A stretch of 64,000 nt of DNA. Source: Aldehydirespirator sp965248735 (lineage in GTDB: Bacteria; Actinomycetota; Acidimicrobiia; Acidimicrobiales; Aldehydirespiratoraceae). This document shows, piece after piece, positions 19,224 to 28,242 of this stretch. The stretch lies in NCBI GenBank assembly GCA_965248735.1, contig OZ252146.1, positions 2,914,001 through 2,978,000 on the forward strand, read 5' to 3'. Under the pieces are notes generated by a model, which saw only the letters and a list, made by a program, of their open reading frames with translations, did not search any database and was not told where the DNA came from. A program made the translations under genes and the position numbers. Every line of letters starts with the position of its first letter. Within the stretch, counting starts at the first letter, position 1.

Positions 19224-19600
19224 ATGGTGTGACCTACGACGCGGGTGCCCTGCTTGCGGCCGACAGGGGCAGCCGGCGGATGCAGGCGCTTCACCGCCAG
19301 GCCTTGGAGAGCGGCCTAGTCCCGGTCGTCCCCGCCGGAGTGCTGGCGCAGGCGTGGCGGGGTGGCCCGCAGCCGCGGCTCTCGAGGCTGCTTGCCGGAT
19401 GCCGGGTCGAAGCACTCGACGAGCCGAAGGCCCGCTCTGCTGGTGCTGCCTGCGCTCTGTCCAAGACTTCCGATGTGGTCGACGCCTCAGTAGTGGTGGG
19501 CGCCGCCGCCAGAGGCGATCTCGTAGTGACCAGCGACCCGGACGACATACAGCACCTTGCCAGCGCCATCAGTATGCCCATCGAAACCGTGACGATCTGA
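19220..19600 (+). CDS. VapC-like PIN-domain toxin
   Basis: A 126-aa PIN-domain ribonuclease toxin. The start is GTG 19220, overlapping the antitoxin stop; longer upstream frame is only the antitoxin region read in another phase. Acidic residues of a PIN site are seen at D7 (TYDAGALLAAD), in SDVVDASVVVGAA and in VVTSDPDDIQHLA. Expected to cleave tRNA or rRNA when freed from the antitoxin; the target cannot be told from sequence. Confidence 0.8.
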   Translation: MNGVTYDAGALLAADRGSRRMQALHRQALESGLVPVVPAGVLAQAWRGGPQPRLSRLLAGCRVEALDEPKARSAGAACALSKTSDVVDASVVVGAAARGDLVVTSDPDDIQHLASAISMPIETVTI

Positions 19601-19623
19601 TTCCGTTGCTACGGTTATGGGCC

Positions 19624-19857
19624 GTGGCAGACGCCAATCTCCAGACTCAACCGGTTCATGTGCCGTGGGAGAAGCGGGCGAAGTCGGTATTCCCGATGCC
19701 TGGAGGAGTGAACGACGAGGGCTATGTGCTGGCGTGCTTGCCAGCGGTGACTGCCGAGCGGCTCCGCCTTCTGGGCGAAGCGTTGACAACCGGTTCGACT
19801 GCATCGCCTGTAGACGAGGATCGAGTATCGCCGTCGTCACAGCAGTGGCAGAGGTGA
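19624..19857 (+). CDS. Small hypothetical protein
   Basis: A 77-aa frame starting at GTG 19624, 23 bp after the toxin gene. Sequence such as QTQPVHVPWEKRAKSVFPM and LACLPAVTAERLRLLGEAL is protein-like, whereas the two overlapping plus-strand frames are Arg/Gly-rich. No family is recognised. It ends 9 bp before the start of the next small gene, so both may be one unit. Confidence 0.4.
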   Translation: MADANLQTQPVHVPWEKRAKSVFPMPGGVNDEGYVLACLPAVTAERLRLLGEALTTGSTASPVDEDRVSPSSQQWQR

Positions 19858-19866
19858 GACTCGCTA

Positions 19867-20193
19867 GTGAGGTGGGACCTGGCCGTTCTGATCGGCCTGC
19901 TGTCTTTGGCAGTGCTGGTCTACGGATCCCGGTGTGTCAAGATTGCATACGCTGAGGCCAGCAAGCCAGCGCGCCGGGTGGGTCTGTCGGTACTGGCAGT
20001 ACTGCTCGTCGGAGGCGGGATCTCAATGATCCGCAATCCGGGCGAGGCCTTCGCCGTGCCGCTGGTCCTCCTGGGGGCGACCGTGTGGGGCACCATCGTG
20101 ATGTGGGCCTGGGACCGGTTCTTTCCGACTGGGAAGTTACGGCGGCCCCTACGTGTTCGTCTCTGGGATCTTCGACGTGACCGGAGTTCCTAG
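19867..20193 (+). CDS. Small membrane protein
   Basis: A 108-aa protein from GTG 19867. It has hydrophobic segments at about residues 4-25, 37-55 and 62-82 (LVLLGATVWGTIVMWAW) followed by a basic cytoplasmic tail (KLRRPLRVRLWDLRRDRSS). No family is recognised and no function is proposed. Confidence 0.55.
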   Translation: MRWDLAVLIGLLSLAVLVYGSRCVKIAYAEASKPARRVGLSVLAVLLVGGGISMIRNPGEAFAVPLVLLGATVWGTIVMWAWDRFFPTGKLRRPLRVRLWDLRRDRSS

Positions 20194-20276
20194 ACCCCCG
20201 CCAGTCACGGCCTCGCATCAGAGGTCAGCGCCACGTCCGGACGGTCTAACCAGCGGCGGTCATCGGCGGGTCAACC

Positions 20277-20543
20277 TCATCCGCTTGGTCGGTAGGCGTG
20301 TCGGCGGTGCTGGATTCGGTGGATCATCACCACCCTGTCCTCTTCCATGATCGTGTAGAGGATGCGATAGTCGCCTCGCCGGGCGGACCAGAGACCATCG
20401 AACTCACCTACGAGCGGCTTCCCGACCCGCCGCGGGTTCTCGGCAATCGCTCCGGTGATGGTGGCCATTGCGGCGGGTCTCACCTTGTCTGGAAGCCGGC
20501 TGATGTTGCGCATGGCCTCAGGCGTGATCCTCGCCTGGTACAC
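20277..20543 (-). CDS. RelE/ParE-family toxin
   Basis: An 88-aa protein with the RelE fold signature: helical start ITPEAMRNISRLPDKVR, then LVGEFDGLWSARRGDYRILYTI and a C-terminal VVMIHRIQHRRHAY. The basic/aromatic strand with RRGDYR and the final HR.HAYR match mRNA-interferase members. It follows the antitoxin gene by 9 bp. Confidence 0.88.
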   Translation of the reverse strand: MYQARITPEAMRNISRLPDKVRPAAMATITGAIAENPRRVGKPLVGEFDGLWSARRGDYRILYTIMEEDRVVMIHRIQHRRHAYRPSG

Positions 20544-20552
20544 GGGGGTGCC

Positions 20553-20807
20553 TCAGAAGTGGTCGGGAAGAGGCAGATGCTTTCCCTCGGCGGCTTCTTG
20601 AATCGACTGTCGGAGCGACTCGACCAGTTCGCCATCGCTCATGATGTCCAAGGTCTCCTCAAGGGATTCGAGTTCATCGGGGTTGATCAAAACGAATGAG
20701 GGCCGGCCGTTGCGGGTCACCAAGATGCGATCGTGCTGGCTCTCGACCCGGTCGGCCATCTCAGAGAGATGAGCCTTGACTTCGGAGAAGGGGAGCGTGT
20801 CAGCCAC
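20553..20807 (-). CDS. Phd/YefM-family antitoxin
   Basis: An 84-aa antitoxin. The N-terminal Phd/YefM DNA-binding part reads TLPFSEVKAHLSEMADRVE, then RILVTRNGRPSFVLINPDEL; the acidic C-terminal tail should wrap the RelE toxin. The start is GTG 20807. The -10 box of the promoter at 20815-20842 is only 7 bp upstream, so the message may be leaderless. Confidence 0.88.
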   Translation of the reverse strand: MADTLPFSEVKAHLSEMADRVESQHDRILVTRNGRPSFVLINPDELESLEETLDIMSDGELVESLRQSIQEAAEGKHLPLPDHF

Positions 20808-20814
20808 GAGCGCG

Positions 20815-20842
20815 AGTATAGGTCATAATTTTGACTTGACAA
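20815..20842 (-). promoter_or_regulatory. Likely sigma-70 promoter of the Phd/RelE module
   Basis: Read on the minus strand: TTGTCA (20842-20837), a 16-bp spacer, then TATACT (20820-20815). The antitoxin start codon is at 20807, so transcription would begin at or beside the start codon. The surrounding sequence is markedly AT-rich for this genome. Confidence 0.6.
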
Positions 20843-20849
20843 CGCAGTC

Positions 20850-22922
20850 TCAGCCGCGGATCTCGGCCAGCTCTCGGCGTAGATCTTTGATCTCGTCGCG
20901 TAGGCGGGCGGCGTACTCGAAGCGGAGGTCGGCGGCGGCGTCGCGCATCTCCTCGTCGAGGGTGCGGATCAGGCGCTCCAGCTCGGCGTCGGGCAGCTCG
21001 GCCAGGTTCGGGCCGTCACGGCGACGTCGGGCCGCGGCCAGGCCCCCGCCGGACTCTCCGCCCACGTCGCCGTCGGGCACGGGCGCCCCGCCGCGGTCGG
21101 GGCGGATCATGGCCAGGATGTCGGTGACCGCCTTGCGGATCGTGGTCGGGTCGATGCCGTGGACCTCGTTGTGGGCCTGCTGCAAGCCCCGGCGCCGCAT
21201 CGTCTCCGATATGGCCCGCCGCATCGAGTCGGTCACCCTGTCCGCGTACATGATCACCTGGCCGTCGACGTTGCGGGCCGCCCGCCCCATGGTCTGGATC
21301 AGCGACGTCTCGCTGCGCAGGAAGCCCTCCTTGTCGGCGTCGAGGATGGCCACGAGCGACACCTCGGGCAGATCCAGGCCCTCCCGCAGCAGGTTGATGC
21401 CCACCAGCACGTCGAACTCGCCGAGGCGCAGGTCCCGCAGAATCTCGATGCGCTGGATGGTGTCGACCTCGCTGTGCAGGTACCGCACCCGCAGGCCCCG
21501 CTCCAGCAGGTACTCGGACAGGTCCTCGGACATCTTCTTGGTGAGGGTGGTCACCAGCACCCGCTGGTCCCGGCCCGTCGTTATCGCGATCTCCTCCAGC
21601 AGGTCGTCGATCTGGCCCTTGGTCGGCTTGACCACCACCTCGGGATCCACAAGCCCGGTGGGCCGCACGATCTGCTCCACTACCTGGTCGGACACGCTCA
21701 GCTCGTAGGCACCGGGAGTGGCCGACATGAAGACCACCTGGTTGAGCCGGCTCATCACCTCGTCGAAGCGCAGGGGCCGGTTGTCGGCCGCGGACGGCAG
21801 CCGGAAGCCGTGCTCGATCAGGGTTTCCTTGCGGCTGCGGTCGCCCTCGTACTGGCCGTGCAGCTGGGGCACGGCCACATGCGACTCGTCGATCACCAAC
21901 AAGAAGTCCTGGGGGAAGTAGTCGAGCAGCGTGTAGGGCGACTCTCCCGGGCTGCGGCCGTCGATGGGCGCCGAGTAGTTCTCGATGCCGTTGCAGTAGC
22001 CGAGCTCGGCCATCATCTCGAGGTCGTAGCTGGTGCGCATCTGGAGGCGCTGGGCCTCCAGCAGCTTGCCCTCGGCCTCGAAGTGCGCCAGCCGCTCGGC
22101 CAGCTCCTTCTCGATGCGGACGACGGCGGCCTGCATCCGCTCGGCGCCGGTGGCGTAGTGGGTGGCCGGGAAGACCACCAGGTCCTCCAGAGTCTCCAGG
22201 CGCTCGCCGGTGAGCGGGTCGACCACGGTGATGCGCTCCACCTCGTCGCCGAAGAGCTCCACCCGCACCGCAGTCTCGTCGTAGGCGGGATGGATCTCGA
22301 TGGTGTCGCCCCGCACGCGGAACTTGCCCCGCACCAGGTTCATGTCGTTGCGCTCGTACTGCATGTCCACCAGGCGGCGAAGGATCGACCGCTGGTCGTG
22401 CTCCTCTCCGGCGTGCAGCACCAGGAGCTGCGTCTCGTACTCCTCGGGCGAGCCGAGCCCGTAGATGGCCGACACCGACGCCACGACGATCGTGTCCCGC
22501 CGGGTGAGCAGCGCCGAGGTGGCCGAGTGGCGCAGCCGGTCGATCTCGTCGTTCACCGACGAGTCCTTCTCGATGTAGGTGTCGCTGGCCGGCATGTACG
22601 CCTCGGGCTGGTAGTAGTCGTAGTAGCTGACGAAGTACTCCACCCTGTTGTGGGGGAACAGCTCGCGCAGCTCGTTGGCCAGCTGCGCGGCCAGCGACTT
22701 GTTGGGGGCCAGGACCAGGGTGGGCCGCTGCGTCCGCTCGATGGCCCAGGCGATGGTGGCGCTCTTGCCCGAGCCGGTGATCCCCAGCAGCGTCTGGAAG
22801 CGATGCCCGGCGGCCACGCCCGCGGCGAGGGCCTCTACGGCTTTGGGCTGGTCGCCGGCGGGCTCGAACGGGGCCACCACCTCGAAGGCCCGCCGATCGC
22901 TGGGCACGGTCACCGGCGGCAT
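20850..22922 (-). CDS. uvrB: Excinuclease ABC subunit B
   Basis: Damage-verifying helicase of nucleotide excision repair, 690 aa. Walker A is GITGSGKSATIAW (residues 47-59), the beta-hairpin that clamps DNA is at FVSYYDYYQPEAYMPASDTY, and motifs VIDESHVAVPQ and FMSATPGAYEL follow. The second lobe has TMGRAARNVDGQVIMYAD, and the C-terminal UVR domain (RTLDEEMRDAAADLRFEYAA) binds UvrC. It lies 30 bp downstream of coaE on the same strand. Confidence 0.97.
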   Translation of the reverse strand: MPPVTVPSDRRAFEVVAPFEPAGDQPKAVEALAAGVAAGHRFQTLLGITGSGKSATIAWAIERTQRPTLVLAPNKSLAAQLANELRELFPHNRVEYFVSYYDYYQPEAYMPASDTYIEKDSSVNDEIDRLRHSATSALLTRRDTIVVASVSAIYGLGSPEEYETQLLVLHAGEEHDQRSILRRLVDMQYERNDMNLVRGKFRVRGDTIEIHPAYDETAVRVELFGDEVERITVVDPLTGERLETLEDLVVFPATHYATGAERMQAAVVRIEKELAERLAHFEAEGKLLEAQRLQMRTSYDLEMMAELGYCNGIENYSAPIDGRSPGESPYTLLDYFPQDFLLVIDESHVAVPQLHGQYEGDRSRKETLIEHGFRLPSAADNRPLRFDEVMSRLNQVVFMSATPGAYELSVSDQVVEQIVRPTGLVDPEVVVKPTKGQIDDLLEEIAITTGRDQRVLVTTLTKKMSEDLSEYLLERGLRVRYLHSEVDTIQRIEILRDLRLGEFDVLVGINLLREGLDLPEVSLVAILDADKEGFLRSETSLIQTMGRAARNVDGQVIMYADRVTDSMRRAISETMRRRGLQQAHNEVHGIDPTTIRKAVTDILAMIRPDRGGAPVPDGDVGGESGGGLAAARRRRDGPNLAELPDAELERLIRTLDEEMRDAAADLRFEYAARLRDEIKDLRRELAEIRG

Positions 22923-22952
22923 CCCGGCCGATGGTACCGGGAGGGCGGCGGG

Positions 22953-23573
22953 TCAGCCGAGGGCTGCCGCCCAGCGGTAGCAGGCGTCGATCTGGGGTTC
23001 CAACTCCTCGAGGGTGCCGTTGTTGTCGATCACGAAGTCCGCCACCTCCAAGCGCGACTCGCGGTCGGCCTGGCGGGCGATGCGGGCCCTGGCGTCGTCC
23101 TCGGACAGGCCCCGCTGGGCCACGAGGCGCTTAACCGCGACCTCAGGGTCGGCGTCCACCACCACGATGCCGGACAGGTCGCGGTAGCGCTTCGCGATCG
23201 GCTCGCCGTCGGGTCGGACCAGCAGCGGGATGTCGAGCACCACCACCGCGCCGGGGGACTGCTCGGCCGCCGCGGCCCGGCGCTCGACCATCTCGGCGCC
23301 CACCGCCGGATGGACGATCGCGTTGAGGGCGGCCAGCTCGTCGGCGTCGTTGAACACCACCGCGGCCACCGCGGCCCGATCAAGGGTGCCGTCGTCCGCC
23401 ACCACCAACGGTCCCCACCGCGCCACGATGGCCTCGAAGACCGGCTGACCCGGCCGCTGGAGGTCCCGCACGATCTCATCGGCGTCGATCAGGATCGCGC
23501 CCCGCTCGACCAATCCGGCGCCCACGGTCGACTTGCCGGCGCCGATCCCTCCTGTCAGTGCGATCTCAGGCAG
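22953..23573 (-). CDS. coaE: Dephospho-CoA kinase, probable CTG start
   Basis: Last step of coenzyme A synthesis. The P-loop is TGGIGAGKST, followed by GAILIDADEIVRDLQRPGQP, VLDIPLLVR and AQRGLSEDDARARIARQ. The first ATG/GTG in frame (GTG at 23525) lies after the P-loop and would remove it. The frame continues upstream only as far as the in-frame rpsA stop (23577-23579), and the only start-like codon in that space is CTG at 23573-23571, giving MPEIALTGG and 206 aa. Initiation at CTG, probably coupled to rpsA termination 3 nt away, is inferred. Family length supports it. Confidence 0.88.
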   Translation of the reverse strand: MPEIALTGGIGAGKSTVGAGLVERGAILIDADEIVRDLQRPGQPVFEAIVARWGPLVVADDGTLDRAAVAAVVFNDADELAALNAIVHPAVGAEMVERRAAAAEQSPGAVVVLDIPLLVRPDGEPIAKRYRDLSGIVVVDADPEVAVKRLVAQRGLSEDDARARIARQADRESRLEVADFVIDNNGTLEELEPQIDACYRWAAALG

Positions 23574-23576
23574 AGG

Positions 23577-25250
23577 TCAGATCTCGTCGGCAGAGTCGCC
23601 GGCGGGCTCGTCGGCTGCGAACTCGCCCTCGTCGCCGGCCGCACCTGGATCGGCGTACTCCGCCTCGTCGCCGGCCGCACCTGGATCGGCGTACTCCGCC
23701 GCGTCGCCGGCCGCACCTGGATCGGCGTACTCCGCCGCGTCGCCGGCCGAGCCTGGATCGGCGTACTCCGCCGCGTCGCCGGCCGCACCTGGATCGGCGT
23801 ACTCCGCCTCGTCGCCGGCCGAGCCTGGATCGGCGTACTCCGCCGCGTCGCGGGCCGAGCCTGGATCGGCGTACTCGCCCTTGTCGCCGGCCGCGTCGCG
23901 GGCCGAGCCTGGATCGGCGTACTCGCCCTTGTCGCCGGCCTCGTCGCGGGCCGAGCCTGGATCGGCGTCGCTGGAGAAGAAGTCCTCCCAGGCCTGCTGG
24001 CCCTCCGAGCCGCCGGTGCCGATGTAGTTCCCTGCCTCGTCGTAGGCGTGGTCGCCGAAGTGCTCCTGATACTCGGCTGCGACCACGCCGCCCTCGGCGG
24101 CCTGCTTGATCGACAGGCTGATGCGCCGGCGCTGCAGGTCGAGGTCGATGATCTTGACCCACAGCTCCTCGCCCGGGGTGACGACCTGCTCGGGAAGCTC
24201 CACATGGTGCGCCGACATCTCCGAGATGTGCACCAGGCCCTCGATGCCGTCGCCCACCTGCACGAACGACCCGAACGGCACCAGCTTTGTGATGCGCCCA
24301 TAGACCAGCTCCCCCACCCGGTGGCTGGCCGCGAACTCCTGCCAGGGATCCTGCTGGGTGGCCTTGAGAGACAGGCTGATCCGCTCCCGCTCCAAGTCCA
24401 CCTCGAGCACCTGCACGTCGATGCGGTCGCCGGCCGACACCACCGCGCTCGGGTGGTCGACATGCTTCCAGGACAGCTCCGACACGTGGACCAGGCCGTC
24501 CATGCCGCCGAGGTCGACGAACGCGCCGAAGTTGACCACCGACGACACCACGCCGCTGCGGATCTCCCCCGGCCGCAGGTTGTCGAGGAACTCCTCCCGC
24601 TGCTCGCGCTGGGTCTCCTCCAGCCACGCCCGGCGGCTCAGCACCACGTTGTTGCGGTTCCTGTCGAGCTCGATGATCTTGGCGTCCAGCTCGCGGCCCA
24701 CGTACGGCTGCAGGTCGCGCACCCGGCGCAACTCCACCAGCGAGGCCGGCAGGAAGCCCCGCAGGCCGATGTCGACGATGAGTCCGCCCTTGACTACCTC
24801 GATCACCAAGCCCTTGACCGCGGTGTTGGACTCTCGCTGCTCCTCGATCCGCCCCCAGGCCCGCTCGTACTGGGCCCGCTTCTTGGACAGGATCAGCCGG
24901 CCCTCCTTGTCCTCACGGGTGATGACCAGGGCCTCGATCACCTCGCCCAGGGCGACCACCTCGCCGGGATCGACATCGTGGCGGATGCTCAGCTCGCGGA
25001 CCGGTATCACGCCCTCGGACTTGAAACCGATATCGAGCAGGACCTCTTCCTTGTCGATGCGGACGACGGTGCCCTCCACGATCTGGCCGTCCTCGACGAC
25101 CACCATGGTGGAGGCGTAGGCGTCGTCGAGGCTGATGTCGCCGAGGTCGTCCTCGACGATCTGGCGTGGGATGTAGGTGCCGTCCTCGGCGAAGGTGCCC
25201 ATGTCGGCGGGCGGGGCGGGCTCGAGGATGGCGGTCGCGGTGTCGGTCAC
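23577..25250 (-). CDS. rpsA: 30S ribosomal protein S1 with repetitive acidic tail
   Basis: Binds mRNA on the small ribosomal subunit. Start GTG 25250 gives 557 aa. Four S1 (OB-fold) domains are seen: GQIVEGTVVRIDKEEVLLDI, KGLVIEVVKGGLIVDIGLRG, RSGVVSSVVNFGAFVDLGG and GELVYGRITKLVPFGSFVQV. After them comes a tail of about 180 residues; from about residue 427 it is nine imperfect copies of a 12- or 16-residue acidic unit of the type EYADPGAAGDAA. Actinobacterial S1 proteins often have acidic tails, but this perfectly periodic form is unusual. The gene sits between polA and coaE, the typical actinobacterial order. Confidence 0.95.
   Translation of the reverse strand: MTDTATAILEPAPPADMGTFAEDGTYIPRQIVEDDLGDISLDDAYASTMVVVEDGQIVEGTVVRIDKEEVLLDIGFKSEGVIPVRELSIRHDVDPGEVVALGEVIEALVITREDKEGRLILSKKRAQYERAWGRIEEQRESNTAVKGLVIEVVKGGLIVDIGLRGFLPASLVELRRVRDLQPYVGRELDAKIIELDRNRNNVVLSRRAWLEETQREQREEFLDNLRPGEIRSGVVSSVVNFGAFVDLGGMDGLVHVSELSWKHVDHPSAVVSAGDRIDVQVLEVDLERERISLSLKATQQDPWQEFAASHRVGELVYGRITKLVPFGSFVQVGDGIEGLVHISEMSAHHVELPEQVVTPGEELWVKIIDLDLQRRRISLSIKQAAEGGVVAAEYQEHFGDHAYDEAGNYIGTGGSEGQQAWEDFFSSDADPGSARDEAGDKGEYADPGSARDAAGDKGEYADPGSARDAAEYADPGSAGDEAEYADPGAAGDAAEYADPGSAGDAAEYADPGAAGDAAEYADPGAAGDEAEYADPGAAGDEGEFAADEPAGDSADEI
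23636..23971. repeat. Nine-copy 36/48-bp coding tandem repeat in rpsA
   Basis: The core CCTGGATCGGCG recurs on the plus strand at 23644, 23680, 23716, 23752, 23788, 23824, 23860, 23908 and 23956. The first six steps are exactly 36 bp and the last two 48 bp, so every change keeps the rpsA frame. Copies differ by single bases and by a 12-bp insertion, so they have begun to diverge. It is coding, not a CRISPR array. Confidence 0.9.
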
Positions 25251-25411
25251 GGTGTCTTTCCGGGCTGGGTTAATGGGCGGATGGGACCCCGGGGAGGCTA
25301 CCGGCGCAGTGCCCGAGTTGTTCCGGCGCCGGTAGCTGCGGCCTGTCCGCTCAGCCCTTGTTCCCCGCTCTTGTTCGCTGCGCTCACGGGCCGCTCGGGC
25401 CACGTCCTCGC

Positions 25412-28165
25412 TCAGTGCGTCGCCAAGCCCTGGTGAACTGCGGCCTGTCCGCTCGGACTCTTGGCTCCGGCCCAGGTGCTGGCCACTTGGAGGTCGACCT
25501 CCAGGGGCACCCGCAGCTCGAACGCGCCCCGCATGACGTCGCGGGTCAGCTCTGACGCCGGCTCCACCTCGGCATCGGGCGCCTCCAGGATGATCTCGTC
25601 GTGGACCTGCAGCACGATGCGCGACTCCAGGCCGCCCGCGTCCAGAGCCCGGTCGAGGCGCACCAGCGCCACCTTGAAGATGTCGGCCGCCAGCCCCTGG
25701 ATCCCCGCGTTCATGGCTTGGCGCTCGCCGGCCTGGCGCAGCCGCACGTTGGGGCTGGCCAGCTCCGGGATCTGCCTGCGCCGGCCGAACAGGGTCTCGG
25801 TGTAGCCCTTGCTGCGAGCCTCGGCCACGGTGCGGTCCATGTAGGCGCTCACCGCGGGGAACGCCTCGAAGTAGGCATCGAGGATCTCGGCCGCCTCCCC
25901 GGTCGGGATGTTGAGGCGCTGGGCCAGGCCGTAGGCCTCCATCCCGTAGGCCAGCCCGTAGGACACCATCTTGGCGGTGGCCCGCTCCTCCACCCCCACC
26001 GCCGACGGGTCGATTCCGAACACCCGGGATGCGGTGGCGGTGTGGATGTCCTCGCCTGCCTCGAAGGCGGCGATCAGGCCCGGGTCTTCGGCCAGGTGGG
26101 CTATGCACCGCAGCTCGATCTGGTCGTAGTCGGCGACCAGCAGCATGTGGCCCGGCGGAGCGATGAACGCGGTCCGGAACACCCGTCCCCGCTCGGACCG
26201 CACCGGGATGTTGTGCAGGTTGGGCGCGTCGGAGCTGAGCCGGCCGGTGCGGGCCACCGTCTGGTTGAAGGTGGCCCGGATGCGCTCGTCGGGGTCGATC
26301 TCGGCCAGCAGGCCCGCGCCGTAGGTGGAGCGCAGCTTCTCCACCTCGCGATAGCTGAGCAGATGGTCCACGATGGGATGCTCGCCCCGGAGCTTCTCCA
26401 GGGACTGCGCGTCGGTGGAGTAGCCGGTCTTGGTGCGCTTGGTGGGGGTGAGCCCGAGATCGGCGAACAGCACCTCGGCCAGCTGCTTGGGCGAGTTGAC
26501 GTTGATGTCTCGTCCCGCGTCGGCGAGCACCTCGCGGCGCAGTTCCTCAGCCTCGGTGTCGAGCTCGTTGCGGATCGTCTCCAGCACCGACCGGTCCACT
26601 GCGATCCCGAGGTGCTCCATGCGGGCCAGCACTCTGACCAGCGGCACCTCCACGTCGTCGTTGAGGCGGTCCAGGCCCTGCGCGGCCAGTGCCTCGCGCA
26701 GCGGCAGGACCAGGCGGTCGATGGCCAGCGCGGCCCATCCCGCCTGCTCGGGGGGCTCGACGACGTTGCCGCCGAGGTCCAGGCGCCCCTCCTGTGGAGC
26801 GTGGGAGGGCGGGTCTATGCCGGCGTAGCGGCCGGCTAGGTCGCTCAGGTCGTAGCGGGCGTCGGCCGGGTCGAGGAGGTAGGCGGCCAGCATGGTGTCG
26901 ATCAGCGGGTCGCGCATCTCGATGCCGCGGTCCAGCAGCGGGCGCATCAGGGCCTTGGCGCCGTGCACGGCGAGCGGCCGGGCCGCGCCGCGGTCGTGGC
27001 CATCGGCGGGGCCGGACACGAGACCGGCGAGCGCGGCCGAGACCGCGCTGTCGTGCAGCAGGTGGCCGGGCACGAAGGCCACCCGGCCGGCGGCCGCGTC
27101 GACCACCCACGCCAGACCGCCCTCGAGCCCCTCCGCTGGGGCGGCCAGCGCCAGGGGGCCGCCCGCCGCTCCTTCCGCTCCGGCGTCTCGGAGGGCTTCC
27201 ACCGCCTCGGCCGGGGTCTCCAGCACCAGAGCCTCGAGTACCAGCGTCCTCGTTGCCGGGCCGCCACCGCTGGCGGCGTCGTCGCCGAGCGCGTCGCCGA
27301 GGGCCTCGACCAGGCGGGCGTGCAGCGAGCGGAACTCCAGGAAGTCGAACAGCTTGCGGACCGCCTGAGCGTCGACCTCCCCGAGGGCGAGGTCGTCGAG
27401 CCCGGCGTCCAGCGGCACGTCGCGCACGAGCCGCATCATCTCGGCGTTGGTGCGGACCCGCTCCTCGGCGGCCGCGAGGTTCTCCCTGAGCTTGGGCGTC
27501 AGGTCGTCCAGGGAGTCGAAGATCCCGTCCAGCCCTCCCCTTTCGTTGATCAGCTTGGCCGCGGTCTTCTCGCCCACCCCCGGCACTCCGGGCAGGTTGT
27601 CGCTGGGGTCGCCCCGCAAGGCCGCATATTGCACGTAGTCGGCGGGCCTCACGCCGGTGCGGTCCAGGATGCCGGCCTCGTCATACAGCTTGTAGTCGGA
27701 CACGCCCCGCACGTTGTAGAGCACCTTCACCCAGGGGTCCTCCACCAGCTGGTAGGTGTCGCGGTCGCCGGTGACCACGATCACGTCATCGCCGGCGTCG
27801 CGGCCCTCGGTGGCCAGGGTGGCGATCACGTCGTCGGCCTCGAAGCTCGGCGCGTCCACCGTGGGCACGGCCAGGGCCTCGAGGACTTCCCGCACCAGGC
27901 CCATCTGCTGGCGCAGGATGTCGGGGGCGGAGTCGCGGGTCCCCTTGTAGGTGGGAACCACGGCGTGCCTGAAGGTCGGCTCGGGCCGGTCGAAGGCGAC
28001 CACAACCTTGTCGGGCTGATGGTCGCGCCACAGGTTGATGAGCATCGACGTGAAGCCGAACACTGCATTGGTGATCTGGCCCGACGCGGTGGCCATGTCG
28101 GTGGGCAGGGCGAAGAAGGCGCGATAGGCCAGCGAGTTGCCGTCGATCAGCATCACCTTGGCCAT
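25412..28165 (-). CDS. polA: DNA polymerase I
   Basis: Repair and Okazaki-fragment processing polymerase, 917 aa. The N-terminal 5' nuclease (MLIDGNSLAYRAFFALP, PSFEADDVIAT, RGDPSDNLPGVPGVGEKTA) is followed by a middle domain in which I do not see the Asp/Glu residues of an active 3'-5' exonuclease, as in mycobacteria. Polymerase motifs are A (VADYDQIELR), B (RATAKMVSYGLAYGM) and C (LQVHDEI). In the O-helix the position of E. coli Phe762 is Tyr, as in mycobacterial PolI. It is followed by rpsA after 161 bp. Confidence 0.96.
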   Translation of the reverse strand: MAKVMLIDGNSLAYRAFFALPTDMATASGQITNAVFGFTSMLINLWRDHQPDKVVVAFDRPEPTFRHAVVPTYKGTRDSAPDILRQQMGLVREVLEALAVPTVDAPSFEADDVIATLATEGRDAGDDVIVVTGDRDTYQLVEDPWVKVLYNVRGVSDYKLYDEAGILDRTGVRPADYVQYAALRGDPSDNLPGVPGVGEKTAAKLINERGGLDGIFDSLDDLTPKLRENLAAAEERVRTNAEMMRLVRDVPLDAGLDDLALGEVDAQAVRKLFDFLEFRSLHARLVEALGDALGDDAASGGGPATRTLVLEALVLETPAEAVEALRDAGAEGAAGGPLALAAPAEGLEGGLAWVVDAAAGRVAFVPGHLLHDSAVSAALAGLVSGPADGHDRGAARPLAVHGAKALMRPLLDRGIEMRDPLIDTMLAAYLLDPADARYDLSDLAGRYAGIDPPSHAPQEGRLDLGGNVVEPPEQAGWAALAIDRLVLPLREALAAQGLDRLNDDVEVPLVRVLARMEHLGIAVDRSVLETIRNELDTEAEELRREVLADAGRDINVNSPKQLAEVLFADLGLTPTKRTKTGYSTDAQSLEKLRGEHPIVDHLLSYREVEKLRSTYGAGLLAEIDPDERIRATFNQTVARTGRLSSDAPNLHNIPVRSERGRVFRTAFIAPPGHMLLVADYDQIELRCIAHLAEDPGLIAAFEAGEDIHTATASRVFGIDPSAVGVEERATAKMVSYGLAYGMEAYGLAQRLNIPTGEAAEILDAYFEAFPAVSAYMDRTVAEARSKGYTETLFGRRRQIPELASPNVRLRQAGERQAMNAGIQGLAADIFKVALVRLDRALDAGGLESRIVLQVHDEIILEAPDAEVEPASELTRDVMRGAFELRVPLEVDLQVASTWAGAKSPSGQAAVHQGLATH

Positions 28166-28242
28166 GGCGGAGAATCTACGGCAACGAGACCGGGCGCCGG
28201 AGTGTCACCGCGCCGCGCGGCCGTCGAGGAGCCGTGGGGACG

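Noticed and set aside
23636..23971. CRISPR-like regular repeats
   Set aside because: The unit is continuous coding sequence in the rpsA frame, with no variable spacers and no cas genes.
21159..25436. A 1425-codon plus-strand open frame
   Set aside because: It is antisense to uvrB, coaE and rpsA and is rich in His/Gly/Val as expected for the reverse reading of GC-rich genes.
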